From the NCBI RefSeq assembly GCF_010729665.1, contig NZ_AP022610.1, positions 248,001 to 312,000 of the forward strand: DNA of 64,000 nt, given 5' to 3'. The DNA is from Mycolicibacterium madagascariense (GTDB lineage Bacteria; Actinomycetota; Actinomycetes; Mycobacteriales; Mycobacteriaceae). The notes under the pieces were generated by a model. The model did not search any database and was not told the origin of the DNA. It saw nothing but the letters and a program-made list of their open reading frames with translations. This document shows positions 50,961 through 58,244 of this stretch, in pieces (positions within the stretch are counted from its first letter, which is position 1; each line of letters begins with the position of its first letter). A program made the translations under genes and the position numbers.

Positions 50961-51601
50961 CCGAGCACCACCCGGTAGGTGGACTCGAGATGGGCCAGCA
51001 GGGCCGTCTCGAAGGCGTGCACGTCGCGCGCGAGGATGGCGGCCGCGAGGTGTTCGTGTTCGTCGGTCATCGAGGCAAGCCGGGCCGAATCCCGTTGGGC
51101 CGCATCGGCCATCATGCGCCGCTGCCGGTCGCTGAGCGAGCCGTAGAAGCGCCGGCCGATCGCGTTGCCCGCGACGTCGACGATCCTGCGGTGGAAGGCG
51201 TCGTCGGCCGCCGCGAACCGCTCGTGGTCGCGGGCCGCGGCCACCTCGCGCTGTCGGGTGACCAACTCGGTCAGTTCGTCGAACAGGGACTCCGCCGTCG
51301 CCGGGGTGCGGCACACCCGTCGGACCGCCGCGGTCTCCAGGGCCAGTCGCATCTCGAGCAGATCGGAGGCGTCCTGCACGGAGGCGGGGATCACCACGGC
51401 GCCCCGGCGGGGCTGCAACTCGAGGAGGTCCTCGGCGGCCAGACGCAGGAACGCTTCGTGCACGGGCGTGCGGCTGACGCCTAGCCGCGCGGCGGTCTCC
51501 ACTTCGCTGAGCAGTTGCCCGCCACGGGCCTGCCCGGTCAGGATCTGCTCCTTGGTCACCCGGTAGGCGTGTTCGCTACTGGACTTCTGGTCGACGCTCA
51601 C
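50957..51601 (-). CDS. GntR family regulator (FadR/FCD subfamily)
   Basis: A 214-residue regulator with an N-terminal winged HTH (EHAYRVTKEQILTGQARGGQLLSEVETAARLGVSRTPVHEAFLRLAAEDLLELQPRRGAVV, residues 10-70). The C-terminal helical FCD domain has the Asp/His metal-ligand pattern (DDAFHRRIV and EHEHLAAAI), which in FadR-type proteins binds carboxylate ligands. The start is GTG 51601. A perfect 20-bp palindrome lies 19 bases upstream and is probably its own operator. The MFS gene is coupled behind it. Ligand unknown. Confidence 0.9.
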   Translation of the reverse strand: MSVDQKSSSEHAYRVTKEQILTGQARGGQLLSEVETAARLGVSRTPVHEAFLRLAAEDLLELQPRRGAVVIPASVQDASDLLEMRLALETAAVRRVCRTPATAESLFDELTELVTRQREVAAARDHERFAAADDAFHRRIVDVAGNAIGRRFYGSLSDRQRRMMADAAQRDSARLASMTDEHEHLAAAILARDVHAFETALLAHLESTYRVVLG

Positions 51602-51619
51602 CCGACCAGCCTACGTCTA

Positions 51620-51639
51620 TGCATGCAAGCTTGCATGCA
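51620..51639. promoter_or_regulatory. Perfect 20-bp palindrome, GntR operator candidate
   Basis: TGCATGCAAG-CTTGCATGCA is a perfect palindrome with no spacer, 19 bases before the GntR start codon and in the promoter of the GntR-MFS operon. It also ends 50 bases from the stop of the MFS gene at 51689. Confidence 0.65.
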
Positions 51640-51688
51640 AGTGCGACGGGCATCACGCTGGTCCGGTGCGATGGCCGTCGAGGTGCGG

Positions 51689-52876
51689 TCAGAGGTGCGA
51701 CGGGAACGCCCGTCGGGCGAGCATGCTCGTCGCCAGGCCGAGGCCGAGCACGGCGGCGCACACCCACGGCAGTCCGCCGAGTCCGATCAGCGGCAGGAAC
51801 CCGGCTCCGATCGCCGCGCCGCCGGCGATGCCGGTGTTCGCGCTGGCGTTGACCCAGGCGCCCGCGAGCTCGGGATTGACGGCGTGGGTGCGGACGGCGG
51901 CCGCCTGGAAGACCGACGCCACGCCGCCGAACGCGCCGTTCCACACCGCCGCGGCCACGATCACCGGCACCAGCAGCGGGAAGCCGACGCCGACGGCCAG
52001 GACGGCGGCAATCGCCGTCGTCAGCAACGCGAACGTCGTGCGGCGCGGGCGACGGTCCACCATGCCCGCCGCGTAGCCGAGTCCGGCCAGCCCGCAGATC
52101 CCGCACAGCAGCAGCAGCGGCCCGACGAATTCCGGCCGCGCGCCGGCGGCCAGGAAGAGCACGCTCACGAACGTGTAGAGAGTGAACTGGCCAAGGTAGG
52201 TCAGCGCGTTGGACGACACCACCGCGACGAGTTGCGTTCTGCCGCTGCGTTTTTGGTATACCGGCGTCGGCGCGGCATTGGACACGCCCGGCAGCACCTT
52301 GGCGACCAGTACAAGGGTGAGCACCGAGAGGGCGGCGAGCGCACCGAACGACGCCCGCCAGCCGAGGGCCGTCCCGACCGACGTGGCCAGCGGGACGCCC
52401 ACGATGAGACCGGCGCTGGCCCCGCCGGTGGCGATCGCCAGGGCCCGGCCCACCTGTGCGCCGGTGACCAGCCGGGGCACGTAGCCGATGCAGAGGGAGA
52501 AGAACAGGGCGTGGGTGAGCCCACCGAGCCCGCGGCCCGCCGCTACCACGGCGAACGTCGGGGCCACGCTGACCAGCAGATTGCTCAGGGCATAGCAGCA
52601 CAGCGTGGTCAGAAGCAGGGGCTTGCGGGCGAAGCGAGCGGTCGCGTGGGTCATGGGCACGGCGAGCGCGGCCACCAGGACGGCGTAGAGGCTCACCAGC
52701 AGTCCGGTGCTCGAGTTCGCCACGCCGAACGACGCGCCGATGGCCGGCAGCAGTCCGACGGGCAGCATCTCGGTGGTGACCGCCAGGCACGACGCCAGGG
52801 CCAGCGACAGCAGACCCGGCAGCTGGGGCCGCAGCGGGCTGCGGACCGGTGCGACGGAGGCTATGGAGGTCACCAC
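51689..52876 (-). CDS. MFS transporter (AraJ/CmlA-like efflux) next to ROK regulator
   Basis: A 395-residue permease with 12 helices. Helix 1 is PGLLSLALASCLAVTTEMLPVGLLPAIG; loop 2-3 has HATARFARKPLLL, and helix 4-5 has VGRALAIATGGASAGLIVGVPLATSVGTALGWR, a motif C-like antiporter segment. It is divergent from a ROK gene with about 50 bases between starts. The start is uncertain: GTG 52876 or GTG 52873 follow a TATATT hexamer (52886-52881) by only four to seven bases, which fits a leaderless transcript; TTG 52882 is also in frame. Probably a sugar or drug exporter controlled by the ROK protein. Confidence 0.83.
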   Translation of the reverse strand: MVTSIASVAPVRSPLRPQLPGLLSLALASCLAVTTEMLPVGLLPAIGASFGVANSSTGLLVSLYAVLVAALAVPMTHATARFARKPLLLTTLCCYALSNLLVSVAPTFAVVAAGRGLGGLTHALFFSLCIGYVPRLVTGAQVGRALAIATGGASAGLIVGVPLATSVGTALGWRASFGALAALSVLTLVLVAKVLPGVSNAAPTPVYQKRSGRTQLVAVVSSNALTYLGQFTLYTFVSVLFLAAGARPEFVGPLLLLCGICGLAGLGYAAGMVDRRPRRTTFALLTTAIAAVLAVGVGFPLLVPVIVAAAVWNGAFGGVASVFQAAAVRTHAVNPELAGAWVNASANTGIAGGAAIGAGFLPLIGLGGLPWVCAAVLGLGLATSMLARRAFPSHL

Positions 52877-52885
52877 GATCAATAT

Positions 52886-52900
52886 ACTCAGCCGGTGAGT
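52886..52900. promoter_or_regulatory. Inverted repeat ACTCA-GCCGG-TGAGT in the MFS/ROK promoter
   Basis: A perfect 5-5-5 inverted repeat that overlaps the MFS -10-like TATATT and lies 27 bases before the ROK start. It would let one protein control both genes. Confidence 0.5.
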
Positions 52901-52926
52901 TTATCCAAGTGCGATCATGGCGGGCG

Positions 52927-54099
52927 ATGAGCAGGGAGTCGAAGCCGGCGCAGCATCGATGGTTGGGCGCCGCGCAGTTGATCGGCGTCATCCGCGCCGA
53001 GCCGGGCATCACCCGCGCGGCGGCCGCGCAACGGCTCGGCATCGGCAGCGGCGGGGCCGCCGACCTGGTGGCCCGATTGCGCAGGGCGCGCCTGCTCGAC
53101 GAGACCCCGGCGCCGGCGTCGGGCCGCGGCCGCCCGACGACCGTCCTCGGCGCCCACCCCGACGGACCCCTGGTGCTCGCAGCCGAACTGCGGGCGGGCG
53201 ACTGGCGGCTGGCAGTGGTCGGGGTCGACGGCGAGCCCGCGGTGGTGGCGCAGGCCCGCAGCGGCGCGTCCACGCCGGCGCGACTGCTCGCCGAGTTGGC
53301 CGAGGCCACCGGTGCGGTGCAGGCGCGGTACGCCAATCGTGTTGGCGCCATGGGACTCTCGGTGGCGGGCACGGTCAGCGACGCGCGGCTGGTGCAGTTC
53401 ACCACGCGCGGCTGGACCGACGTCGACCTGTCGGGGGTGTCGGCGGGCCTGCCGCTGCTGCTCGGCAACGACGCGACGCTGGCGGGTCTGGCCGAGGCGC
53501 GCTCGGGCGCCGCGCGCGGGGCGGGCACCGCGCTGCACCTCCTCGTCGCCGTCGGTCTCGGCGGCACGCTCGTCGTCGACGGTGAACCGGTCACCGGTGC
53601 GCACGGGGCGGCGGGCGAGTATGGGCACGTGCCCTTCGGCGACCGGCGGCTGGTGTGCCCGTGCGGCGCGCGCGGGTGCTGGGACCTCTCGATCGACGGC
53701 CGCGCGCTGGCCCGCCACCTCGCCGAGTCGCCACCGACCGATCCGGTCGGCTACGCCCACGAGGTGCTAAGTCGCCCCGCCGACGAACGGACGACGGCGG
53801 CGCTCACCGCGGTGGCGGCCGCCCTGGGGGCGGGCATCGGCGGTCTGGTCAACCTGCACGATCCCGACGTCGTCACCCTCGGCGGACTGGCCGTGCCCCT
53901 GCGTGCCGCGGCCCCCGAGGCCTTCGCCGACGGTTACCGCGACGGCCTGATGTCCTTCCGCAAGGCGTCGGCGCCGCCGGTGCACGACGGCGTCCACGGT
54001 GACGACGGCCCGTTGCGCGGCGCGGCCGCGTTGGCGCTCGACCACGTCACCACCGAGGCAGCGCTCGCCGACTGGGCGCGGCGGGTATCGACCTCCTGA
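52927..54099 (+). CDS. ROK family transcriptional regulator/sugar kinase
   Basis: A 390-residue ROK protein. Residues 10-70 form a winged HTH (AAQLIGVIRAEPGITRAAAAQRLGIGSGGAADLVARL), so it is a regulator of the NagC/XylR type. The ROK domain has GLSVAGTVSD, PLLLGNDATLAGLAEARSGAA, the GAAGEYGHVPF motif and the zinc-binding CPCGARGCWDL (His plus three Cys). The conserved catalytic Asp is present in GND, so kinase activity cannot be excluded. It starts at ATG 52927 without a strong ribosome site. It is divergent from the MFS gene; a sugar or sugar derivative would be the expected signal. Confidence 0.9.
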   Translation: MSRESKPAQHRWLGAAQLIGVIRAEPGITRAAAAQRLGIGSGGAADLVARLRRARLLDETPAPASGRGRPTTVLGAHPDGPLVLAAELRAGDWRLAVVGVDGEPAVVAQARSGASTPARLLAELAEATGAVQARYANRVGAMGLSVAGTVSDARLVQFTTRGWTDVDLSGVSAGLPLLLGNDATLAGLAEARSGAARGAGTALHLLVAVGLGGTLVVDGEPVTGAHGAAGEYGHVPFGDRRLVCPCGARGCWDLSIDGRALARHLAESPPTDPVGYAHEVLSRPADERTTAALTAVAAALGAGIGGLVNLHDPDVVTLGGLAVPLRAAAPEAFADGYRDGLMSFRKASAPPVHDGVHGDDGPLRGAAALALDHVTTEAALADWARRVSTS

Positions 54100-54137
54100 C
54101 GGTGCCGGGCCAAAAGTCTTGGACAGTGCCGAACTGG

Positions 54138-54155
54138 CTCTCAGTCGCCTCTCAG
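54138..54155. promoter_or_regulatory. CTCTCAG direct repeat before the PepD-like gene (MprA-box-like)
   Basis: CTCTCAG occurs at 54138-54144 and 54149-54155, an 11-base period, 65 bases before the protease start. The direct CTCAG-type repeat recalls, from memory, the box bound by the MprA response regulator ahead of pepD in M. tuberculosis. Confidence 0.5.
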
Positions 54156-54219
54156 ACGGCGAATGGACGGTGGGAGACACACCGTTGCTGCCCGACGAGA
54201 GAAAGAACGACGCCAGGAC

Positions 54220-55581
54220 ATGACGAACCACCCGCGCTACCCGCAACGACCGAGCCAGTATGCGAGTCAGCATGGCAGGCAACCACTTCCGCCCCATCAG
54301 GGTCCCAACGCCTACCAATACCCCTACGACTGGCGCTATGCCGCGCAGCCGCAGTACCCGGCTGACGCGGCCACCGAGGTCATCACCAAGCAGCGCAAGC
54401 GTTCTCGTACCGGCATCGTGCTGGCGAGCGCAGCCGCCATTGCCGTCGTGTCGGCGGGCGCGGGGGCGGTCGCACTGACCTCGCAGCAAGATCATTCCGC
54501 CGCAGGCGAACTCGCCCATGCCGTCGCGACCGCACCGGGACAGCCCGTACCCGTCGTGGCGGCCCCGTCCACGGCCAACGTCCCCAACGGCACCGTGGAA
54601 CAGGTCGCCGCGAAGGTGCTGCCCAGTGTCGTGAAGCTACAGATCTCCATGGGCGGCCAGAGCGAGGAGGGCTCGGGCGTCGTCCTCGACCCGAACGGGC
54701 TGATCCTGACCAACAACCACGTGGTGGCCGCGTTGAACGGGGCGCCGGCGGGGGCCGACGGGCCGGGTGATCAGGCCGCGCCGAGCGCGCAGGACGTCCC
54801 GGGGACGCAGGCCGCGCAGGCGACGGTCACGCTCTCCGACGGGCGGACCGCGCCCTTCACCGTGGTCGGCGCCGACCCCTCCAGCGACATCGCCGTCGTG
54901 CGGGCCCAGGGTCTGACCGGGCTGACCCCGATCACGCTCGGCTCGTCGAAGGACCTGAAGGTCGGCCAGAACGTGGTGGCCATCGGCTCGCCGCTGGGCC
55001 TGCAGGGCACGGTCACGACGGGCATCGTGAGCGCACTGGACCGGCCCGTCTCCACCGCGGGTGAGGGATCGAACCAGAGCACGGTGCTCGACGCGATCCA
55101 GACCGACGCGGCCATCAACCCCGGCAACTCCGGCGGCGCCCTGGTCGACATGCAGGGGCAGCTGATCGGGGTGAACTCGGCCATCGCGTCCCTCGGCGGC
55201 GGTGGCGGCCCGTCCGGCGGCCAGAGCGGTTCGATCGGGCTGGGCTTCGCCATACCGGTCGACCAGGCCAAGCGGATCGCCGACGAGCTGGCTACGACGG
55301 GCACGGCGACCCACGCATCGCTCGGGGTGACCCTGAGCAACGACTCCACCGCACCCGGCGCGGCCATCGCGCAGGTGGTCGGCGGTGGCCCGGCCGCGGC
55401 GGCCGGGGTGCCCGACGGCGCGGTCGTCACGAAAGTGGACGATCACGTGATCGATAGCGCCGAAGGCTTGGTCGCCGCCGTGCGGTCGAGGGCGCCGGGT
55501 GACCAGGTGCAGCTGACCTACCGGGACCCTGCGGGTGCGAGCCAGACCGCGCAGGTCACTCTCGGGACGGCCCAGCAGTAG
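54220..55581 (+). CDS. PepD-like HtrA serine protease (trypsin-like plus PDZ)
   Basis: A 453-residue membrane-anchored protease. The N-terminal 60 residues are cytosolic and rich in Pro, Gln and Tyr. One transmembrane helix follows (TGIVLASAAAIAVVSAGAGAVAL). Residues about 145-340 form the protease domain with His in LTNNHVVAA, Asp in SSDIAVVRA and Ser in INPGNSGGAL. A C-terminal PDZ domain (about 360-450) has GVTLSNDS and GVPDGAVVTKVDDHVID. Such proteases degrade misfolded or cell-wall-stress proteins outside the membrane. The start at ATG 54220 follows a purine-rich GAGAGAAAG. mprAB genes, adjacent in M. tuberculosis, are absent here. A terminator follows the stop. Confidence 0.92.
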   Translation: MTNHPRYPQRPSQYASQHGRQPLPPHQGPNAYQYPYDWRYAAQPQYPADAATEVITKQRKRSRTGIVLASAAAIAVVSAGAGAVALTSQQDHSAAGELAHAVATAPGQPVPVVAAPSTANVPNGTVEQVAAKVLPSVVKLQISMGGQSEEGSGVVLDPNGLILTNNHVVAALNGAPAGADGPGDQAAPSAQDVPGTQAAQATVTLSDGRTAPFTVVGADPSSDIAVVRAQGLTGLTPITLGSSKDLKVGQNVVAIGSPLGLQGTVTTGIVSALDRPVSTAGEGSNQSTVLDAIQTDAAINPGNSGGALVDMQGQLIGVNSAIASLGGGGGPSGGQSGSIGLGFAIPVDQAKRIADELATTGTATHASLGVTLSNDSTAPGAAIAQVVGGGPAAAAGVPDGAVVTKVDDHVIDSAEGLVAAVRSRAPGDQVQLTYRDPAGASQTAQVTLGTAQQ

Positions 55582-55593
55582 GTTCCGATCTCG

Positions 55594-55630
55594 GGCGGTG
55601 GGCGCGGTCGCGGCGACCGTGCCCACCGCC
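55594..55630. terminator. Hairpin terminator after the PepD-like gene
   Basis: A perfect 10-bp stem (GGCGGTGGGC / GCCCACCGCC) enclosing a smaller CGGTCG-CGG-CGACCG hairpin, 12 bases after the stop. No T-tract. Confidence 0.65.
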
Positions 55631-55654
55631 TGTGCAATTGCTCCAAACGTCATG

Positions 55655-55686
55655 CCCCTACTTGGACTTCACAGTCCAAGTAGGGG
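55655..55686. promoter_or_regulatory. 32-bp perfect inverted repeat, TetR operator
   Basis: CCCCTACTTGGAC and GTCCAAGTAGGGG, 13-bp arms separated by six bases, 14 bases before the tetR start at 55700. An extra half-site AGTTGGAC follows at 55691. Its position and perfect symmetry suit autoregulation by the TetR encoded next. Confidence 0.75.
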
Positions 55687-55699
55687 CTACAGTTGGACG

Positions 55700-56350
55700 A
55701 TGACGCCGCCGCACCACGATGATGCGCCGCGTCCAAAGCTGACCTCACGCGGTGTGGCCACCAGGAATCGGATCGTGCTGGCCGCCGCCGAACTCATGCA
55801 CATCCGTGGCGTCGCGGCGACGACGATCGACGAGGTGCTCGCCGCCAGCGCCACCAGCAAGTCGCAGTTCTACCAACACTTCGACGACAAGACCGACCTG
55901 GTCTACGACGTCATCACCCTGCGGGCCGACGAGATCCTGTCCTGGCAGCGATTGCGGCTCGAGAAGGTCGACTCCTTCCGCGGGCTGTACCAGTGGCGCG
56001 ACGCCATGGTCCAGCGCTGCACGCTGCGGCGCGGACTGTGGGGTTGCGAGCTGGGATCGCTGGCCGCCGAGCTGTCCGACAGCGACGACCGCGCCCGCAT
56101 CTCCCTGGCCGAGCACTTCGCCGAGTGGCGCGACATCTTGGCCGCCGCGCTCGAGCGGATGCGGAACGCCGGGGTCCTGGTCGCCGACGTCGACGGGCCC
56201 GCGCTGGCGACCGGTCTCCTCGCGGCCGTCGAGGGCGGTTACCTCCTGTCCCAGACCGCGCACGATCCCCGGCTCATGCAGACCGCGCTCAACTCCGCGA
56301 TCGGGCACATCATGATGTTCCGCTCCGACACCGCCGAGATCGCGGACTGA
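55700..56350 (+). CDS. TetR family regulator with own 32-bp operator
   Basis: A 216-residue regulator. The HTH occupies about residues 15-62 (GVATRNRIVLAAAELMHIRGVAATTIDEVLAASATSKSQFYQHFDDK). The ligand domain carries GLYQWRDAMVQRCTLRRGLWGCELGSLAAELSD, a C-terminal TetR type (with two Cys that could be redox-sensitive). ATG 55700. The perfect inverted repeat just upstream implies autorepression. No neighbouring gene is divergent, so its main target is not identifiable here. A bidirectional terminator follows at 56364-56397. Confidence 0.9.
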   Translation: MTPPHHDDAPRPKLTSRGVATRNRIVLAAAELMHIRGVAATTIDEVLAASATSKSQFYQHFDDKTDLVYDVITLRADEILSWQRLRLEKVDSFRGLYQWRDAMVQRCTLRRGLWGCELGSLAAELSDSDDRARISLAEHFAEWRDILAAALERMRNAGVLVADVDGPALATGLLAAVEGGYLLSQTAHDPRLMQTALNSAIGHIMMFRSDTAEIAD

Positions 56351-56363
56351 CCCCCGGATACGA

Positions 56364-56397
56364 CGAAGCGGGCCAGTCCGGAGACTGACCCGCTTCG
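56364..56397. terminator. Bidirectional hairpin between tetR and the lipoprotein pair
   Basis: 15-bp stem with one mismatch (CGAAGCGGGCCAGTC / GACTGACCCGCTTCG) and a CGGA loop, 13 bases after the tetR stop and 14 bases after the minus-strand stop at 56412. Confidence 0.7.
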
Positions 56398-56411
56398 GTC
56401 GTCGATGCCGT

Positions 56412-56690
56412 TTAGCCGGTGTGGTTGGTACCCGGCATGCCCGTCGGCGCCGGCGGAGCCTTGATGGCCGGGCTGAACGAGTTGCCGCCGCTCGGGTTGA
56501 TGTTCTTCTCGGTGGGCGACACGCTCGGCGCGGGCGTCGAGGCGGAGGTCGTCGCGGTCGTCGTCGTCGTGGTCTCGGTGCTGGACGGCCCGTTGGATCC
56601 GCTGCCGCCGCACGCGGTCAGCGTCCCCATCGAGATCACGGCCGCAACGCCGAGGCCCGCTGCGACGCGGCGGGTGTACCGACTGTGCAT
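56412..56690 (-). CDS. Small Ser/Thr-rich lipoprotein, paralogue family member 2
   Basis: A 92-residue lipoprotein with signal peptide and lipobox LTACGG (Cys27). The N-terminal RRYTRR-like basic start (SRYTRRVAAGLGVAAVISMGTLTACGGSG) is nearly identical to the copies at 13449 and 56720. The mature part is Thr/Ser-rich, then SPTEKNINPSGGNSFSPAIKAPPAPT and ends GMPGTNHTG. It follows the paralogue at 56720-56974 by 29 bases on the same strand, so the two are a tandem duplication. A longer start at 56702 is possible. Function unknown. Confidence 0.82.
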   Translation of the reverse strand: MHSRYTRRVAAGLGVAAVISMGTLTACGGSGSNGPSSTETTTTTTATTSASTPAPSVSPTEKNINPSGGNSFSPAIKAPPAPTGMPGTNHTG

Positions 56691-56719
56691 GGTGGGTCCC
56701 ATCTCTACCGTCTCAGCGG

Positions 56720-56974
56720 TCAGTTGTTGTTGTGGGTGCCAGGGATGGCGGTGGGGGCGGGCGTCGCCTTCACGGGCGGCGTGAAAAGGTTGCCACCGGT
56801 GGGGTTGATGCTCTTCTCGGTGGGCGAGACGCTCGGCGGGGTGGTGGTGGTCGTCGTCGTCGTGCTGGAGGGCCCATTGGATCCGCTGCCACCACACGCG
56901 GTCAGCGCGCCCATGGAGATGACGGCGGCGACGCCGAGGCCCGCTGCGACGCGGCGTGGAAACCGACTTTTCAT
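56720..56974 (-). CDS. Small Ser/Thr-rich lipoprotein, paralogue family member 3
   Basis: An 84-residue lipoprotein. The signal SRFPRRVAAGLGVAAVISMGA and lipobox LTACGG are shared with members 1 and 2. After a short Ser/Thr stretch comes SPTEKSINPTGGNLFTPPVKATPAPTAIPG and a polar NNN end. It is the first of two tandem copies, and a promoter with TTGACG/TAGAGT lies 53 bases before its ATG. It is in the same orientation as member 2 and transcription probably reads through both up to the terminator at 56364-56397. Confidence 0.82.
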   Translation of the reverse strand: MKSRFPRRVAAGLGVAAVISMGALTACGGSGSNGPSSTTTTTTTTPPSVSPTEKSINPTGGNLFTPPVKATPAPTAIPGTHNNN

Positions 56975-57290
56975 GGAGCAGTCCTGTCTTTACGAGGGAA
57001 TTCGCTGAGAATCTGGTGCGAACTGAACTCTATCGTCCATTCAGACTTGCCGTCAAGGCGAAGTGGGGGGCATCTCCCGTCGCGGTCGGCGCAGGAAAGC
57101 TGCTGTTGACGGCCCGATCCGCCGCCCGAGAACCGGCTTGACGGCGCCGCTCGGCAGCGGACCCGCTCGTCCACCTCGGCGCGGTTCGGCCACCGTCGGC
57201 CTCGTCTGCGTGCGCCTCGCCGATCGGTTGCTGTAACGCATGATGCGCCTGAGGACGATCACCGGGAAGAGAAATGGGAGGAAGAGCGCC
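56975..57290. other. Intergenic region of 316 bases between lipoprotein and cutinase-like gene
   Basis: Contains the lipoprotein promoter (57027-57056, minus) and, at the right, the ribosome site of the cutinase-like gene (GGGAGG 57276-57281). In-frame ATGs at 57240 and 57243 could extend that protein. No other gene is seen. Confidence 0.6.
57027..57056 (-). promoter_or_regulatory. Promoter of the lipoprotein pair: -35 TTGACG, -10 TAGAGT
   Basis: On the minus strand TTGACG (57056-57051), an 18-base spacer and TAGAGT (57032-57027) form a sigma-A-like promoter 52 bases before the ATG at 56974. The surrounding box TGAACnnTAnCGTCCA is shared with the lipoprotein at 13730. Confidence 0.55.
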
Positions 57291-58181
57291 GTGATTCGTC
57301 GTCTGGGATGGGCCGTGCTGATCGCCGGCCTCACGCTGAGTGGGCTGGGCACCGCCACCGCATCGGCCGCCGCGGAGTGCGCCGACTACCACTGGATCGG
57401 AGCCGCCGGGTCGGGTCAGCGCGACGCCGCCGGCCTCGCGACCAACGGCGGCATGGGCGGCGTGGTGTACCAGTCGTATCTGCAGCTGCGCGACGAGCTG
57501 GCGGCCAGCGGGCTGACCATCGACGCCGAAGCCGTGCAGTACCCGGCCGCGCCGGTCCCGCTGGACGGCGGTCTCGGCGGGTGGATGGGCTTCATGGACA
57601 GCGTCAAGGCGGGCACCGCGGCGACCGCCAAGCAGTACACGGCGTTCACCAAGGCGTGCCCCGCCACCAAGGTCGTCCTCGCCGGCTACTCGCAGGGCGC
57701 CATGGTCGTCCACCGCAACCTGGCCAGCCTGGCGGACGCCCCGAACGTCGCGGCCGTACTGCTCGTCGCCGACGGCGACCGCCTGCCCGGCGACACCACG
57801 ATCGACATGGGAACGACGGCCACCCCGTCCCCGGCCACCCTGGCCTCGACTGCCTCGGCTGTCTCCTCTTCAGACGCATCGGTGCCCGACGCGGGCAAGG
57901 GCGTCGCGCAGGAGCATTCCTTCCTGGCCTCGGCCCCCACCTCGACGCTGCCGCCGGCGATGGGCGCCAAGACGGTGAGCGTCTGCGACGTCCACGATCC
58001 GGTCTGCGACTACGACTCCGACACCGAGTTGACGCCGGCGACGCTGGCGATCCACACGTCGTACGCGCCGACGGTCAGCGGCCCGCACGCCTGGGTGGCG
58101 CCGCTGTACCAGCTGGCGATGTCCGCGGGCGCCAACACCGAGCCGTCGACCGCCCTGACGCTCAGCACGCACGGTTCCTGA
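57291..58181 (+). CDS. Cutinase-like secreted alpha/beta hydrolase
   Basis: A 296-residue exported enzyme. The signal peptide is residues 1-28 (RRLGWAVLIAGLTLSGLGTATASA). The fold contains DYHWIGAAGSGQRDAAG, the nucleophile in VLAGYSQGAMVVHRNL, an Asp in CDVHDPVCDYDSDT and a His in LAIHTSYAP; the cysteine pattern resembles cutinases but the entry loop differs from the 9060 and 39779 copies. A Ser/Thr/Ala-rich insertion (PSPATLASTASAVSSSD) is unusual. GTG 57291 has GGGAGG upstream; upstream ATGs would add a basic extension. It probably cleaves an ester of the envelope. Confidence 0.85.
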   Translation: MIRRLGWAVLIAGLTLSGLGTATASAAAECADYHWIGAAGSGQRDAAGLATNGGMGGVVYQSYLQLRDELAASGLTIDAEAVQYPAAPVPLDGGLGGWMGFMDSVKAGTAATAKQYTAFTKACPATKVVLAGYSQGAMVVHRNLASLADAPNVAAVLLVADGDRLPGDTTIDMGTTATPSPATLASTASAVSSSDASVPDAGKGVAQEHSFLASAPTSTLPPAMGAKTVSVCDVHDPVCDYDSDTELTPATLAIHTSYAPTVSGPHAWVAPLYQLAMSAGANTEPSTALTLSTHGS

Positions 58182-58200
58182 GTCACACCGTCCAAACGGG

Positions 58201-58232
58201 AACGGCGCCCGACCGTGGGGTCGGGCGCCGTT
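58201..58232. terminator. Bidirectional terminator between cutinase-like gene and mmpL
   Basis: A perfect 14-bp stem (AACGGCGCCCGACC / GGTCGGGCGCCGTT) with a 4-base GTGG loop, 19 bases after the cutinase-like stop and 13 bases past the mmpL stop at 58245. Confidence 0.75.
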
Positions 58233-58244
58233 CGCCGTGCGGTG

